A DNA stretch of 64,000 nucleotides from Claveliimonas bilis (GCF_020892095.1 NZ_AP024845.1:868001-932000), one strand, 5' to 3'; positions 52,324 to 61,526 are shown, counted from the stretch's first letter. Notes: a model not told the origin generated them from the sequence alone. Translations and numbers: made by a program.

Positions 52324-53259
52324 CTATTTTAAATTTTCTTCTACTGTTTTTGCGATGTTTTCCGGCGAAAATCCATATGCATCTGCAAGTTCTTTTGCCG
52401 GTCCGGACTCACCAAATTTAGTAAGGCCCATTCTCTTTACATATTTCGGATCATTTTCCACAACCAGTTTACTGATGTAAGCACCAAGACCTCCATTGAC
52501 ATTATGATCCTCTACCGTAACAATCTTTTTGGTCTTTGCAATTGCTTCCAGTATCTTCTGTGGATTCTTTCCATATAAAATATTGACATCGCCGACTGTC
52601 ACCTGAATCCCTTTATCTTTGAGGATATCTGCCGCCTTCAGGACACGGTCAAGTACAAAACCGCTGGAGAGTAACAGTGTGTCATTCCCATATTCTTTTA
52701 AAATCCGTATACCGTCCTCACTGAATGGCGTTTCTATATCATAGATATCAGCTTCTCTGCCGCTTCCGGCGCGCACATATACCGGACCGTCTATTTCTGC
52801 TGCCATTTTTACTGCATGATAAGTCTGTGCCGCATCTGCCGGAGTGAAGATTGTATAATTCGGAATATTGGAGAGAATACCCAGATCTTCATAAAACTGA
52901 TGAGTTACTCCTTCTCTCTCTCCTCCGAGAAGCCCTGAATTAATCCCTACAAATTTTACATTCAAATCAGGATATGCCACAAATGTTCTCATTTGTTCGC
53001 AGGCACGCATAGTGAGAAATCCGGCGTAAGTTCCGACAAATGGAGTAAGTCCTGCTGCTGCCAGCCCTGCTGCCGTATCCACTGCATTTTGTTCTGAAAT
53101 TCCCACCTCTACATACTGTTCTGGATGAAGCTCGGCAAATTTTGTTGCTCGCATCGCTTTAAGGGAGTCCGGAGACACGAACATAATTTTGTCGTTTTCC
53201 TGCGCCATATCCAAAAGCGCCTGTGCAAACGCTTCTCTTGTCCCTTTAAATCCTGCCAT
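52324..53259 (-). CDS. Transketolase, C-terminal subunit
   Basis: 311 residues: the pyrimidine-binding domain (KFAELHPEQYVEVGISEQNA, GLAAAGLTPFVGTYAGFLTM) with the catalytic Glu in GISEQNAV, and the C-terminal domain (VTVGDVNILYGKNPQKIL). It pairs with the N-terminal subunit encoded immediately upstream to form one active transketolase, transferring two-carbon units with thiamine diphosphate. Split transketolases are common in carbohydrate-acid and C5 sugar gene clusters. Start and the preceding stop share one base (TAATG). Confidence 0.93.
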   Translation of the reverse strand: MAGFKGTREAFAQALLDMAQENDKIMFVSPDSLKAMRATKFAELHPEQYVEVGISEQNAVDTAAGLAAAGLTPFVGTYAGFLTMRACEQMRTFVAYPDLNVKFVGINSGLLGGEREGVTHQFYEDLGILSNIPNYTIFTPADAAQTYHAVKMAAEIDGPVYVRAGSGREADIYDIETPFSEDGIRILKEYGNDTLLLSSGFVLDRVLKAADILKDKGIQVTVGDVNILYGKNPQKILEAIAKTKKIVTVEDHNVNGGLGAYISKLVVENDPKYVKRMGLTKFGESGPAKELADAYGFSPENIAKTVEENLK

Positions 53260-54080
53260 TACAACGCACCTCCTAACTCTTTTACTGCTTCTTCATATTG
53301 TTCTTGTGTGGGAACTCCCTTATGCCATGCATTATTATTTTCCATATAAGAAACACCTCTGCCTTTTATACAGTCACAAACAATAACGCTCGGTTTCCCT
53401 TCCGCATTCTTGGCATTTCTAATGGCTTTTTGAATTTCTTCGATATTATGTCCGTCAATTTCCTGTGCATCCCATCCAAAAGCCTCGAACCTCTCTTTGA
53501 CATTGTTTGACCCGATGGTCTCCTCAACGCTTCCTCCGCTTTGCCAGCCGTTTTTATCTACAAATACGATCAGATTATCCAGATGGTGTCCGGCGGCAGA
53601 ATTAATTCCTTCCCAACATACACCTTCCTGAAGTTCTCCATCTCCGGCGATGACAAATACATTGTAATCTTTCCCGAGGTATTTTCCTGCAATGGCCATT
53701 CCCGATCCAATGGAGATTCCATTTCCCAAAGAACCAGAAGTCATATCCACGCCCCTTGTCTTATTCATAACCGGGTGCCCCTGAAACTTACTTCCCAGTG
53801 CACGGAGATGAAAATCTTCTACCTTTTCTCCAAAATATCCTCTCTCGGAAAGCGCCGCATAATAAATGGGGCAGGCATGTCCCTTTGACAAAATAAATCT
53901 GTCCCGGTCTTCCCAATTTGGATTTTCCGGATCAATCCTCATTTCATCAAAAAACAATACCGCCACAATATCTGCAATAGACAATGCCGGTCCCGGATGG
54001 CCGTCTTTCCCTTTGTAAACCATTTCTACTGCGGTCAGACGGAGATGATCGGCTTTCTGCTTTAATTCTGCTGCATTCAT
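53259..54080 (-). CDS. Transketolase, N-terminal subunit
   Basis: 273 residues. The thiamine-diphosphate/Mg region GDGELQEGVCWEGINSAAGH (146-165), SKGHACPIYYAALSERGYFG and GHPVMNKTRGVDMTSGSLGN are typical of the transketolase N-half. GGAGG precedes the ATG. First gene of the operon transketolase N - transketolase C - ApnO-like - hydroxyacid dehydrogenase, controlled by the operator at 54148-54172. Confidence 0.94.
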   Translation of the reverse strand: MNAAELKQKADHLRLTAVEMVYKGKDGHPGPALSIADIVAVLFFDEMRIDPENPNWEDRDRFILSKGHACPIYYAALSERGYFGEKVEDFHLRALGSKFQGHPVMNKTRGVDMTSGSLGNGISIGSGMAIAGKYLGKDYNVFVIAGDGELQEGVCWEGINSAAGHHLDNLIVFVDKNGWQSGGSVEETIGSNNVKERFEAFGWDAQEIDGHNIEEIQKAIRNAKNAEGKPSVIVCDCIKGRGVSYMENNNAWHKGVPTQEQYEEAVKELGGAL

Positions 54081-54147
54081 ACAAGTTCCTCCTTTTTATT
54101 TCGTTCGGATGAATTATATACTATATTATTTAATGTTTATTTAATTA

Positions 54148-54198
54148 ACATTAAACATCTGATGTTTAATGTATACTACATTTTCCGGAGAAAGTCAA
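54148..54198 (-). promoter_or_regulatory. Promoter-operator of the transketolase operon
   Basis: On the minus strand TTGACT (54198-54193), 17-bp spacer, TATACA (54175-54170), immediately followed by a perfect palindrome ATTAAACATC-A-GATGTTTAAT (within 54148-54172). The same arrangement recurs at 59561-59609. A partly overlapping TTTAATGTT/AACATTAAA repeat (54129-54155) may provide a second half-site. The operator covers the start point, so GntR repression is the natural reading. Confidence 0.85.
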
Positions 54199-54226
54199 TA
54201 GATTTTAAAAAATATCTATTAATCGT

Positions 54227-54287
54227 TTGACGTTTTATGTTTTTTTCGTTATAATAGTTTCAAAGTATAAATTGGGTGATTTATACT
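54227..54287 (+). promoter_or_regulatory. gntR promoter with a separate palindrome
   Basis: TTGACG (54227-54232), 17-bp spacer, TATAAT (54250-54255). Just downstream AGTATAAAT-N6-ATTTATACT (54264-54287), a perfect 9-bp inverted repeat unlike the GATGTTTAAT operator; it may be another regulator's site or an RNA hairpin. Confidence 0.75.
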
Positions 54288-54320
54288 CTTTGATAGCTAT
54301 GTTGAAAGGATAGGGAATTT

Positions 54321-55022
54321 ATGAGTAATTTATTTCAAGCAACAAAAAGAGAATCTGCTGTTGATATTGTAGTAAACAGCATTAAGCAGCTGCTGATGGA
54401 CAAGAAGCTGCTTCCAGGCGATAAGCTTCCCAACGAGCTGGAGATATCTGAAGGGCTGGGTGTAAGCCGCGGATCTGTCCGAGAAGCTATGAAAATCTTG
54501 TCGGCATTTGGCCTGGTGGACATTCGTGTCGGAAACGGTACCTATGTCAGCGAATCCCCGGACAGCAACCTGCTGGACTCTCTTCTGTTCACATATTTCG
54601 TCACTAATCCTGACGTAAATAATCTCTATGAATTTCGACAGATATTTGAAACAGATATTGTAGAACTTGTCATCGACCACTTTGATGAAAATGGCGCCCA
54701 GCGAAAAGCGCTGAAAAAGAATCTGGATGAACTGGAAGCACTGATCCGCGCCAATGCCGACACGGATACAATTTTTAAAAAAGATATGGAATTTCATCAT
54801 ATTTTGGGGGAAGCCTGCTGCAATCCTCTGGCCGCCCGAATCTACTATTTTGTTATTGATTCTCTCCGCGCTTCCATTTCCCATACACACACACATCAAA
54901 AGGGCGAATTTGCTTACGAGGCACATACAAAAATTTACAATATCATCCAGGAAAAACGTTACGATAAAATTAAAGACTGCATTAAAAATTCCGTAGATAT
55001 CTGGTATGAATTACAGGATTAA
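54321..55022 (+). CDS. GntR-family regulator with FCD effector domain (FadR subfamily)
   Basis: 233 residues. Winged helix-turn-helix in the first 75 (KLLPGDKLPNELEISEGLGV, SRGSVREAMKILSAFGLVDI, RVGNGTYVSES), then an all-helical FCD domain (YEFRQIFETDIVELVIDHFD, KDMEFHHILGEACCNPLAARI, AYEAHTKIYNIIQEKRYDKI) with metal-binding-type Asp/His positions; such domains sense organic acids. It is divergent from the transketolase operon and lies between the two operons that carry its probable operator ATTAAACATC-N-GATGTTTAAT. The ligand, likely the substrate of the cluster, is unknown. Confidence 0.93.
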   Translation: MSNLFQATKRESAVDIVVNSIKQLLMDKKLLPGDKLPNELEISEGLGVSRGSVREAMKILSAFGLVDIRVGNGTYVSESPDSNLLDSLLFTYFVTNPDVNNLYEFRQIFETDIVELVIDHFDENGAQRKALKKNLDELEALIRANADTDTIFKKDMEFHHILGEACCNPLAARIYYFVIDSLRASISHTHTHQKGEFAYEAHTKIYNIIQEKRYDKIKDCIKNSVDIWYELQD

Positions 55023-55024
55023 AA

Positions 55025-55068
55025 AAAAGTCATGCAGCTGTAAATCCAAAGGCTGCATGGCTTTTTTT
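55025..55068. terminator. Bidirectional terminator between gntR and the EamA gene
   Basis: AAAGTCATGCAGC / GCTGCATGGCTTT stem with A- and T-runs on either side. Confidence 0.9.
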
Positions 55069-55994
55069 CAATTTACTGACGTAGAGCCGGGAATCCTGTT
55101 TTTTTCTGCTCTGGCTTTTGCCGGCAACTTTATATTAAGAATAATAATAGAAAATATCACTGCTGCAATACCCAGTATTATATTTCCCGTTAATTTTTCA
55201 CCCAGAAAAACAATACCGAATACCGTAGCTGCTATTGCTTCCGTTGATGCTGTGATGGAAGCTTTTCCCGCTTCCATATGCTGCAGACCTATAGTATACA
55301 ACAGATAGGGCAAAAGAGCACTGATAACGACAAAAGCTACTTCCACCATGATCCATTCAGCATGTTCTGATGAGCTTCCCAGAATTTTTCCCACATCACA
55401 CAAAGGCAAAATTCCTATACCGCCAATTACAAAAGTATATGCCATAATTGTAACCGGCTGATATCCCTTTTTTAATCCGGCAGCACTGAATATGGAATAA
55501 AGGGCGTAAGCCGCCCCTGCTCCCACTCCTGACATAACTCCTGCCGCCGTAATTGTCTGAGCGCCTCCCATAATTCCCGATACAAAGAAACATCCTGAAA
55601 AAGCACTGGCAAGCGCTATGATCTTACGAATGGTTATCTTCTCGCCCAGAAAAATGCAGGATAAAATTGCCACCACTGCCGGAGATATATAAAGAAGCAC
55701 TGCTGCAACTGCCATGGAAGTCATCTGAATCGCCTGGTAGTAAAAGCAGTTAAAGCATATGATACTTAAAAGCCCACTGCCTATAAAAACCCAGATATCC
55801 TTTAATTTTATCTTCAACAGCTCCCTTTTTGTAAGAAGAAGGACCAGGAAAATGACCGCCCCCGTCCCTGCCACACGTATCGCCGCAATATCCATAGAGG
55901 ACAAGGCCATTTTCCCAAGCTCTTTTACAAATATTCCCTGACTTCCCCAGAAAATCCCTGCCAATATGACAAAAAAAGAGCAAAATTTTTTCAT
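55068..55994 (-). CDS. EamA-family (DMT) transporter
   Basis: 308 residues, ten membrane helices in two EamA repeats: GIFWGSQGIFVKELGKMALS, ISPAVVAILSCIFLGEKITI in the first; QHMEAGKASITASTEAIAAT, VFGIVFLGEKLTGN in the second. These are drug/metabolite transporters, often exporters of amino acids or metabolites. It is the last gene of the amidohydrolase operon (24 bp after the SSS gene) and may export a product or waste of the pathway. Confidence 0.92.
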   Translation of the reverse strand: MKKFCSFFVILAGIFWGSQGIFVKELGKMALSSMDIAAIRVAGTGAVIFLVLLLTKRELLKIKLKDIWVFIGSGLLSIICFNCFYYQAIQMTSMAVAAVLLYISPAVVAILSCIFLGEKITIRKIIALASAFSGCFFVSGIMGGAQTITAAGVMSGVGAGAAYALYSIFSAAGLKKGYQPVTIMAYTFVIGGIGILPLCDVGKILGSSSEHAEWIMVEVAFVVISALLPYLLYTIGLQHMEAGKASITASTEAIAATVFGIVFLGEKLTGNIILGIAAVIFSIIILNIKLPAKARAEKNRIPGSTSVN

Positions 55995-56018
55995 GGTTCA
56001 TTTCCTTCCAAACGTTGT

Positions 56019-57527
56019 CTAATATTTCTCCGGGAAGAAAATCCTTCCGGTTCTATCATCGATCGGCGTTCCGAATTTATTGCCGATCACGAAGCAGATC
56101 AACGCAACGCCGAGGCCAATGATAATGTTGTGGAAAGATCCGACTGAAATATCCAGAGCCATAGTAATACAGTAGGAACTTAAGCCTCCGATCACACTTG
56201 CCAGCGCTCCCACTTTGTTGGCCGATTTCCAGAATAATCCAAACAGCATAGTCCACAAAAATACGGTCTGCAGTCCGCCAAAGGCAAACATATTGATCCA
56301 TACGATCAGATCCGGCGGGTTAATAGCAATGACAACTGACAAAATGCCCATGATAGCTGTAACTGCAAAAGAAATCTTAGCTACCAGCTTCTGATCAGGT
56401 TCTTCCTTTTTCTCCGATTTATAATGCAGATACATATCCTTTACAATTGCAGAAGACCCTGCAATCAAAAGGGATGATACAGTGGACATGGCTGCCGCCA
56501 AAGGTCCTATAATTGCCACGCCGCCAAGGATCGGAAACATGTAATTTACGATAACAACAGGAATAACGGTATCTGTAGATCCTTCAATTGTAGCGAAAAG
56601 GCCGCGTGACCATGTTCCGATCAGATGAATGCCGATCATCATAATTCCTACAACTACCGTTCCATAGATCATTGCTTTATGTACAGATTTCGTATCTTTA
56701 TACCCAAGACATCTTACCTGTGACTGTGGGAGTCCGATAGTAGCAAATCCACACAAAAGCCACTGTGACAGGTAAAGCTGAAATGGAATCTGACCGCTGG
56801 CTCTTGGGTCCAGAAGATCAATCCCCTCTCCGGAAGCCACTGCCTGTGCAGACTGTGAAGTGATATTCGCCATAATCGCATCCAGTCCTCCCCCTCTTTG
56901 AATTACTGCAATTCCAAGAAGAATCGTTCCTATCACCATCACGATCGCACACGCCGTATCTGTAACAGCAACTGCTGTAAATCCGCCGATCGTGGTATAG
57001 ATAACAACAACCGCCGCAAAAATTATCAAACCGATCGTATAATCAAAACCGGTACATGCCGAAAAAAGCTGTGCGCCTCCAATAAACTGGCTCACCATCT
57101 GTGTAGTAAAAAATACGAGAATAACAACTGCACAGATGTAGGATAATGCATTTGATTTGTATCTTGCCCTTAGCACATCAATTACCGTTACAGAATCTGT
57201 TTTGCGGCCTACAACAGCCATTTTCTTACCCAGTACTCCCAGAATCAGGAAAGCTGCAACTACATTGGATGTTGCATAATACACCCATCCAAATCCTGTC
57301 TCCCAGGCTTTTCCTGCCCCGCTTAAGAAGGAACTGACAGAACCGTAAGTTGCTACCAGTGTCATGGCAAGCACAAAGCCTCCCAGGCTTCTTCCACCGA
57401 TAAAATATTCTTTTGAAAAGTTCTGTGCCTTTGCGTCGGCAGACCTCTTCTGTACATATACTCCGATTCCCATAAGTCCTACAAAGAAGACAATAACAGG
57501 AATTAATCTTAATACTGAATCATTCAT
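56019..57527 (-). CDS. Sodium:solute symporter (SSS family)
   Basis: 502 residues, about 13 membrane helices, LeuT-like fold: RSLGGFVLAMTLVATYGSVSSF, GAGKAWETGFGWVYYATSNV, TGFTAVAVTDTACAIVMVIG and LPQSQVRCLGYKDTKSV resemble the PanF branch. It starts at the ATG at 57527, GGAGG 6 bp before, overlapping the small upstream gene by 8 bp. PanF-type symporters often work with a YhdT-like small protein, as here. Imports an organic acid or related solute with Na+; substrate unknown. Confidence 0.92.
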   Translation of the reverse strand: MNDSVLRLIPVIVFFVGLMGIGVYVQKRSADAKAQNFSKEYFIGGRSLGGFVLAMTLVATYGSVSSFLSGAGKAWETGFGWVYYATSNVVAAFLILGVLGKKMAVVGRKTDSVTVIDVLRARYKSNALSYICAVVILVFFTTQMVSQFIGGAQLFSACTGFDYTIGLIIFAAVVVIYTTIGGFTAVAVTDTACAIVMVIGTILLGIAVIQRGGGLDAIMANITSQSAQAVASGEGIDLLDPRASGQIPFQLYLSQWLLCGFATIGLPQSQVRCLGYKDTKSVHKAMIYGTVVVGIMMIGIHLIGTWSRGLFATIEGSTDTVIPVVIVNYMFPILGGVAIIGPLAAAMSTVSSLLIAGSSAIVKDMYLHYKSEKKEEPDQKLVAKISFAVTAIMGILSVVIAINPPDLIVWINMFAFGGLQTVFLWTMLFGLFWKSANKVGALASVIGGLSSYCITMALDISVGSFHNIIIGLGVALICFVIGNKFGTPIDDRTGRIFFPEKY

Positions 57528-57816
57528 TGATATCCTCCTCGTCATCACCAAGATCAAAGTCTTTAAACACAAACTTCAACAGATACACTACTCCTATGAT
57601 ACCTACAAACCAACAGCCAAAGCTTCCCAGAACAAACCAGGCCGGCATACCAAGAATGGTCCAGCTGTTTCCTGCCAGAAGATAAACTCCGAATCCTCCG
57701 GCCAGCCATACAATAAAGGAAATCAAACCTACAATCCAGGTAGCTTTTGCCTCTTTGTTCATCTGAATGAACTTCTCTTTGTAACTAAGTTCTTCCTTTT
57801 CTTTTTTATTTTCCAT
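57520..57816 (-). CDS. YhdT-like (DUF997) small membrane protein, symporter partner
   Basis: 98 residues: a charged N-terminus, two membrane helices (TWIVGLISFIVWLAGGFGVYL and GSFGCWFVGIIGVVYLLKFVF) and an acidic tail DFDLGDDEEDINE. It fits the YhdT/DUF997 family, typically encoded beside PanF-like symporters and thought to be their small subunit. The start overlaps the amidohydrolase stop by one base and its end overlaps the symporter start by 8 bp, so the three are translationally coupled. Confidence 0.85.
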   Translation of the reverse strand: MENKKEKEELSYKEKFIQMNKEAKATWIVGLISFIVWLAGGFGVYLLAGNSWTILGMPAWFVLGSFGCWFVGIIGVVYLLKFVFKDFDLGDDEEDINE

Positions 57817-59465
57817 TAGTTTTCACCTCGTTTATAACAAATCTCACCGTCAATAATGGTATAATCTACTTTTGTTTTTACAATATCTACCGGATCAATT
57901 GCTAAAATATCCTCTGAAAAGACTGTAAAATCAGCCAGTTTCCCTACTTCTATGCTTCCTTTGATGTCGTCTTCAAAGCTGGCATATGCACCGTTCATAG
58001 TATAACAGCGGACAGCCTCCAGCATGGAAATTCTCTGTCCCGGACCACACACCTCTCCGGTTCCCCGGTCTATTCTGTTAACCGCTCCGTCTAATCCTGC
58101 AATAGCGTCGCAGGCTGCCGTAGGAGCGTCACATCCAATAGCCGGCTTTAATCCTGCATCAATGAAGCTTCTTAGAGCAAACAGATAATTAATGCGCTCT
58201 CCAAAATAACGATGATAGTCACTGCCGTTTAAAGGAATAAAATGCGTATTTGCAATCGGAACAATCCCCATTGCTTTCATTCTCTGTATCAGGTCGTCGT
58301 CTACAATAACACAGTGCTCAATTCTGTGTCTGTGTTCCTCCGGTTTTCGGTAATGATTCTTCAGGGCCTTTTCATATCCTTCCACCATAAATTCCACAGC
58401 AAGATCACCTTCCGCATGTGCAGTTGCCTGACAATCATGCCTGTTAATATAGTCAATATAATCTGCGACTTCCTCCCTGTCCCAGGATAAAATTCTGGGA
58501 AGTGTAGGATCGTGGGAATACGGTTCCCTTGTAGCCATAGTCGGTCCGCTGCTTCCCCCGTCTACCATAAATTTGCAGCTACCTATCCGAAAATGCTCAT
58601 CTCCAATCCCTGTATGGAATCCCAGCTTCAGGAAATGCTCATTATCTTCTTTAGAGAATGGCTTTCCAAAAATACTATGAAGCATCATAAACTGTCTCGG
58701 TTTGAACCAGCCGCTTTTTGCAGCCTTAAACATCATACTGTATGCCGGAGCATCGCATTCTCCACAGTCATGTACAGAAGTGATCCCTCCTTCCAGACAT
58801 GCCTTGTTTGCACGCTCGATCGCTTCCTTAAGTTCTTTTTCTGTGTATTTCACCTTACTCCACAGATAGAATGCACTTAAATCTCTTGTAAGTCCTGTAA
58901 ATTTTCCATCTACGACTTCGATTTCACCTTCCCCGAATCTTTTGATATCCTCCGGCGTTTTAATATCTCCGGCCGCCAGGCCAAGCGTATTGTAAATACA
59001 TACGTGTCCACATGTACGCATACACTGTACAGGATGATCCGGGGCAGCATCGTCTAAATCTTCCAGTGTGACATGACGTTTTTCCGCCAACTTATTATTG
59101 TCATATCCCCACAGTTTGATCCAGTCACCCTTTGGTGTTACCTTCGCTCTTTCTCTTACCAGTTCCTTAATGTCTTCGATACTTTTACATTTTGGATATG
59201 TGGCATCAATGATCGCTCCATTCATAAATCCGGACAGGATAGGGTGATAATGGCTGTCGATAAAACCGGGAGTCATGGCCCGTCCCTTTAAATCTATGAT
59301 TTCAGTATTTTCATCTGTCAGAGTTTTTATTTCTTCATTTGAACCAACAAATACAATTTTGTTTTTCTTGATCCCAACTGCTTCACAGATATCATCCTGA
59401 TCATTTACTGTGATGATTCGTCCGTTTATAAATGCTTTGTCTATATAAGAATAATCAAAAAACAT
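57816..59465 (-). CDS. Amidohydrolase (YtcJ-like, metal-dependent)
   Basis: 549 residues. TIM-barrel amidohydrolase: metal site GFIDSHYHPILSG (HxH), then ITSVHDCGECDAP, ATAHAEGDLAVE (His), HRIEHCVIVDDDLI (His) and AIGCDAPTAACDAI (Asp); final GKLADFTVFSEDIL. This is the YtcJ/COG1574 branch, whose members hydrolyse amides, formamides or cyclic amide substrates. The ATG at 59465 is 5 bp after AAGGAGG; 28 further codons upstream do not belong. First gene of amidohydrolase - YhdT - SSS - EamA, behind the GntR-type operator. Substrate unknown. Confidence 0.9.
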   Translation of the reverse strand: MFFDYSYIDKAFINGRIITVNDQDDICEAVGIKKNKIVFVGSNEEIKTLTDENTEIIDLKGRAMTPGFIDSHYHPILSGFMNGAIIDATYPKCKSIEDIKELVRERAKVTPKGDWIKLWGYDNNKLAEKRHVTLEDLDDAAPDHPVQCMRTCGHVCIYNTLGLAAGDIKTPEDIKRFGEGEIEVVDGKFTGLTRDLSAFYLWSKVKYTEKELKEAIERANKACLEGGITSVHDCGECDAPAYSMMFKAAKSGWFKPRQFMMLHSIFGKPFSKEDNEHFLKLGFHTGIGDEHFRIGSCKFMVDGGSSGPTMATREPYSHDPTLPRILSWDREEVADYIDYINRHDCQATAHAEGDLAVEFMVEGYEKALKNHYRKPEEHRHRIEHCVIVDDDLIQRMKAMGIVPIANTHFIPLNGSDYHRYFGERINYLFALRSFIDAGLKPAIGCDAPTAACDAIAGLDGAVNRIDRGTGEVCGPGQRISMLEAVRCYTMNGAYASFEDDIKGSIEVGKLADFTVFSEDILAIDPVDIVKTKVDYTIIDGEICYKRGEN

Positions 59466-59560
59466 TTTTTCCTCCTTTTTTGTGCTGTACCTGCTGTAAC
59501 TCCTGCTGTCTTTTATCCCATTCGCTTTCCTCCTTATATTTTCCGTCACTTTTGTATATA

Positions 59561-59609
59561 ATTAAACATCCGATGTTTAATGTATATCATATATCAACTT
59601 TTTTGTCAA
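59561..59609 (-). promoter_or_regulatory. Promoter-operator of the amidohydrolase operon
   Basis: On the minus strand TTGACA (59609-59604), 17-bp spacer, TATACA (59586-59581), then ATTAAACATC-G-GATGTTTAAT (59581-59561), perfect 10-bp arms over the start point. Same design as at 54148-54198. Confidence 0.87.
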
Positions 59610-59681
59610 TATTATACTTTTCAAAAAGACTTTTTGTTATTTTTTTGGTTGTTTTGTCTTGTTTTTTTGATATAAAATTAC

Positions 59682-59728
59682 AAAAAGACCCCGGTCACTA
59701 TGCACAGAGCTGAACCGGGGCCTTTCTT
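59682..59728 (-). terminator. Terminator of nth
   Basis: CCCCGGT (59689-59695) with ACCGGGG (59714-59720), flanking AGG/CCT pairing and a TCTTTTTG tail on the minus strand. Confidence 0.85.
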
Positions 59729-59741
59729 TCCCACATAATTT

Positions 59742-60377
59742 CTATATCCCTTTTTTCTTACAGATATCATTAAGGCAGCATTTATCGCAATACGGTTTTG
59801 TCCTTGCTGTACACACATCCCGGCCATGGTAGACAAGACGGTGACAGAAATCACTTCCTTCTTCCGGAGGAATGATCTTCCAAAGAGCCATCTCTACTTT
59901 CTTTGGTTCCTTGATGCCATCCACCAGACCGATCCGGTTTGTCAGCCTGATACAATGGGTATCGGTGACAATGGCAGGCTTGCCAAACACATCCCCCATG
60001 ATCAGATTAGCGCTCTTTCTCCCCACTCCCGGAAGCTTTAAGAGAGCGTCGAAATCATCCGGAACCTTCCCGTCATATTCCTCCTTCAATATCTTCATAC
60101 ATGCGCTGATATCTCTCGCTTTGCTCTTGCCAAGCCCGCAGGGTCTGACAATATTTTCAATATCTTCTACATCCGCCTCTGCAAGAGCATTTACATCCGG
60201 ATATTTGTCATATAGGACTTCTACAATCTTATTGACTCTTTCATCTGTACACTGTGCTGCCAGACGCACACTTACAAGAAGCTTCCAGGCCTGATCGTAA
60301 TCCAGGGTACATCCTGCATCCGGATATTCTCTTTTCAATCTTTCGATCACTTCTGATGCCAGCTGCTTTTTTGTCAT
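59742..60377 (-). CDS. nth: Endonuclease III
   Basis: 211 residues. Helix-hairpin-helix LPGVGRKSANL with catalytic K121, catalytic D139 in VTDTHCIRL, and the C-terminal 4Fe-4S ligands C189, C197, C200 and C206 (TARTKPYCDKC region). It removes oxidised pyrimidines from DNA and nicks the abasic site. The first cysteine spacing is one longer than the E. coli C-x6-C, unless C201 is used as well; activity should not be affected. Monocistronic with a strong terminator. Confidence 0.95.
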   Translation of the reverse strand: MTKKQLASEVIERLKREYPDAGCTLDYDQAWKLLVSVRLAAQCTDERVNKIVEVLYDKYPDVNALAEADVEDIENIVRPCGLGKSKARDISACMKILKEEYDGKVPDDFDALLKLPGVGRKSANLIMGDVFGKPAIVTDTHCIRLTNRIGLVDGIKEPKKVEMALWKIIPPEEGSDFCHRLVYHGRDVCTARTKPYCDKCCLNDICKKKGI

Positions 60378-60428
60378 TTTTTCTTCCTCTCTTTGTATTT
60401 TTTATTTTATACTTTTTTATGTGTTTCT

Positions 60429-61526
60429 TTAACCTGTGCTCTTCCTCTCAAGACCTCCGGATAAAACAGGATCCAGATCTTCCAAAATCCAGCTTTTCCT
60501 GTCCCTCGACCTAAAAAAACCTCCGTTTCTCCCGCATGCTTTCCGGCATTTTGACACCATAAACTGTATGCGGAAAACAAAGTCCCGGGATTCCATGCAG
60601 GTAAAGGGATGTTCCTCTGTTGCAACGATCTGAAGGTCGTCTTTCCTGTAAAAAGGATATCTCCCTTCAAATCCTGCCTTTTTCAGCCGGCGGTTTACAG
60701 CCTTTCTCTTTTTCAGAATCTCTGTATTTAAGGGTTCTCCGTAATCCCTCTTCGGGTATGCAAGAGACGCCTTTCGGATTTTTTCGTAAATCATTTCATA
60801 CAAAGGTTCCCTTGCAGGACTGCAAAGCATGGACGCCAGCCTCTTTTCCAAAAATCCTGCCGGAAATTTTTCATAAATTCCGGTCAAAAAAGCGTACATC
60901 CCATCCCCAGCCTCTTTGGCAAGCTTTTTCATACATGCTGTTCCCTGTGGACTTGAAGGATATCTTTCCTCCAGGGATTCCTCCACCGGCGACCAAAAGC
61001 GAAAAGGCGGAAACTCGATCAGGTGCATAAGCTCCATCTCCAGATCGCTGCATGCCTTTTCCTTCATATATTCATATTTATCATAGATCGTTCCTGTCAT
61101 ATACACCAGCTGACGCCAGTGTTCCTGCCCTTCCACCCAGAAATGTCCGATCCTGTGATATTGATAGCACTGGAACGATTCCTCTATTTCCCGGAACCAG
61201 ATCGTAAAAACGTTCTCGCTCCCCTGCTTGACGATCAGAGCCGTCTGTCCGTCTCGTTGTGCGATCTGGGCCTGTAGGGGAAATTCCTCCGGATCCAGCT
61301 GCAAGTATTCTCCTGTTATTCTGGCATCCTTCAGTACAAGATAACATTCCAGAGCATCGTTCATCATATAGGGAATATAATAACTGCTGTTTCTTGGCCC
61401 GATCACCTCTTCGTAAAGTTCAAAAACCTGGTACTGGAAAATCTCCGCCAGCTTTCCGTAAGTCTCCGGCATATCTTTTCCCAGACCGGGAAGAAATTTT
61501 TTCCTCTCTTCGTAATGTTCTAGCAT
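60429..61526 (-). CDS. Uncharacterised protein (possibly DUF3878-like)
   Basis: 365 residues, soluble, no signal. Features: MLEHYEERKKFLPGLGKD at the start, an aromatic-rich middle (FTIWFREIEESFQCYQYHRI, GHFWVEGQEHWRQLVYMTGT), and a basic C-terminal third. I have a faint match with an uncharacterised Lachnospiraceae family annotated DUF3878 but cannot confirm it. It overlaps the YkgJ-type gene by 7 bp, so both form an operon; the downstream end lies 51 bp before nth. Function unknown. Confidence 0.65.
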   Translation of the reverse strand: MLEHYEERKKFLPGLGKDMPETYGKLAEIFQYQVFELYEEVIGPRNSSYYIPYMMNDALECYLVLKDARITGEYLQLDPEEFPLQAQIAQRDGQTALIVKQGSENVFTIWFREIEESFQCYQYHRIGHFWVEGQEHWRQLVYMTGTIYDKYEYMKEKACSDLEMELMHLIEFPPFRFWSPVEESLEERYPSSPQGTACMKKLAKEAGDGMYAFLTGIYEKFPAGFLEKRLASMLCSPAREPLYEMIYEKIRKASLAYPKRDYGEPLNTEILKKRKAVNRRLKKAGFEGRYPFYRKDDLQIVATEEHPFTCMESRDFVFRIQFMVSKCRKACGRNGGFFRSRDRKSWILEDLDPVLSGGLERKSTG

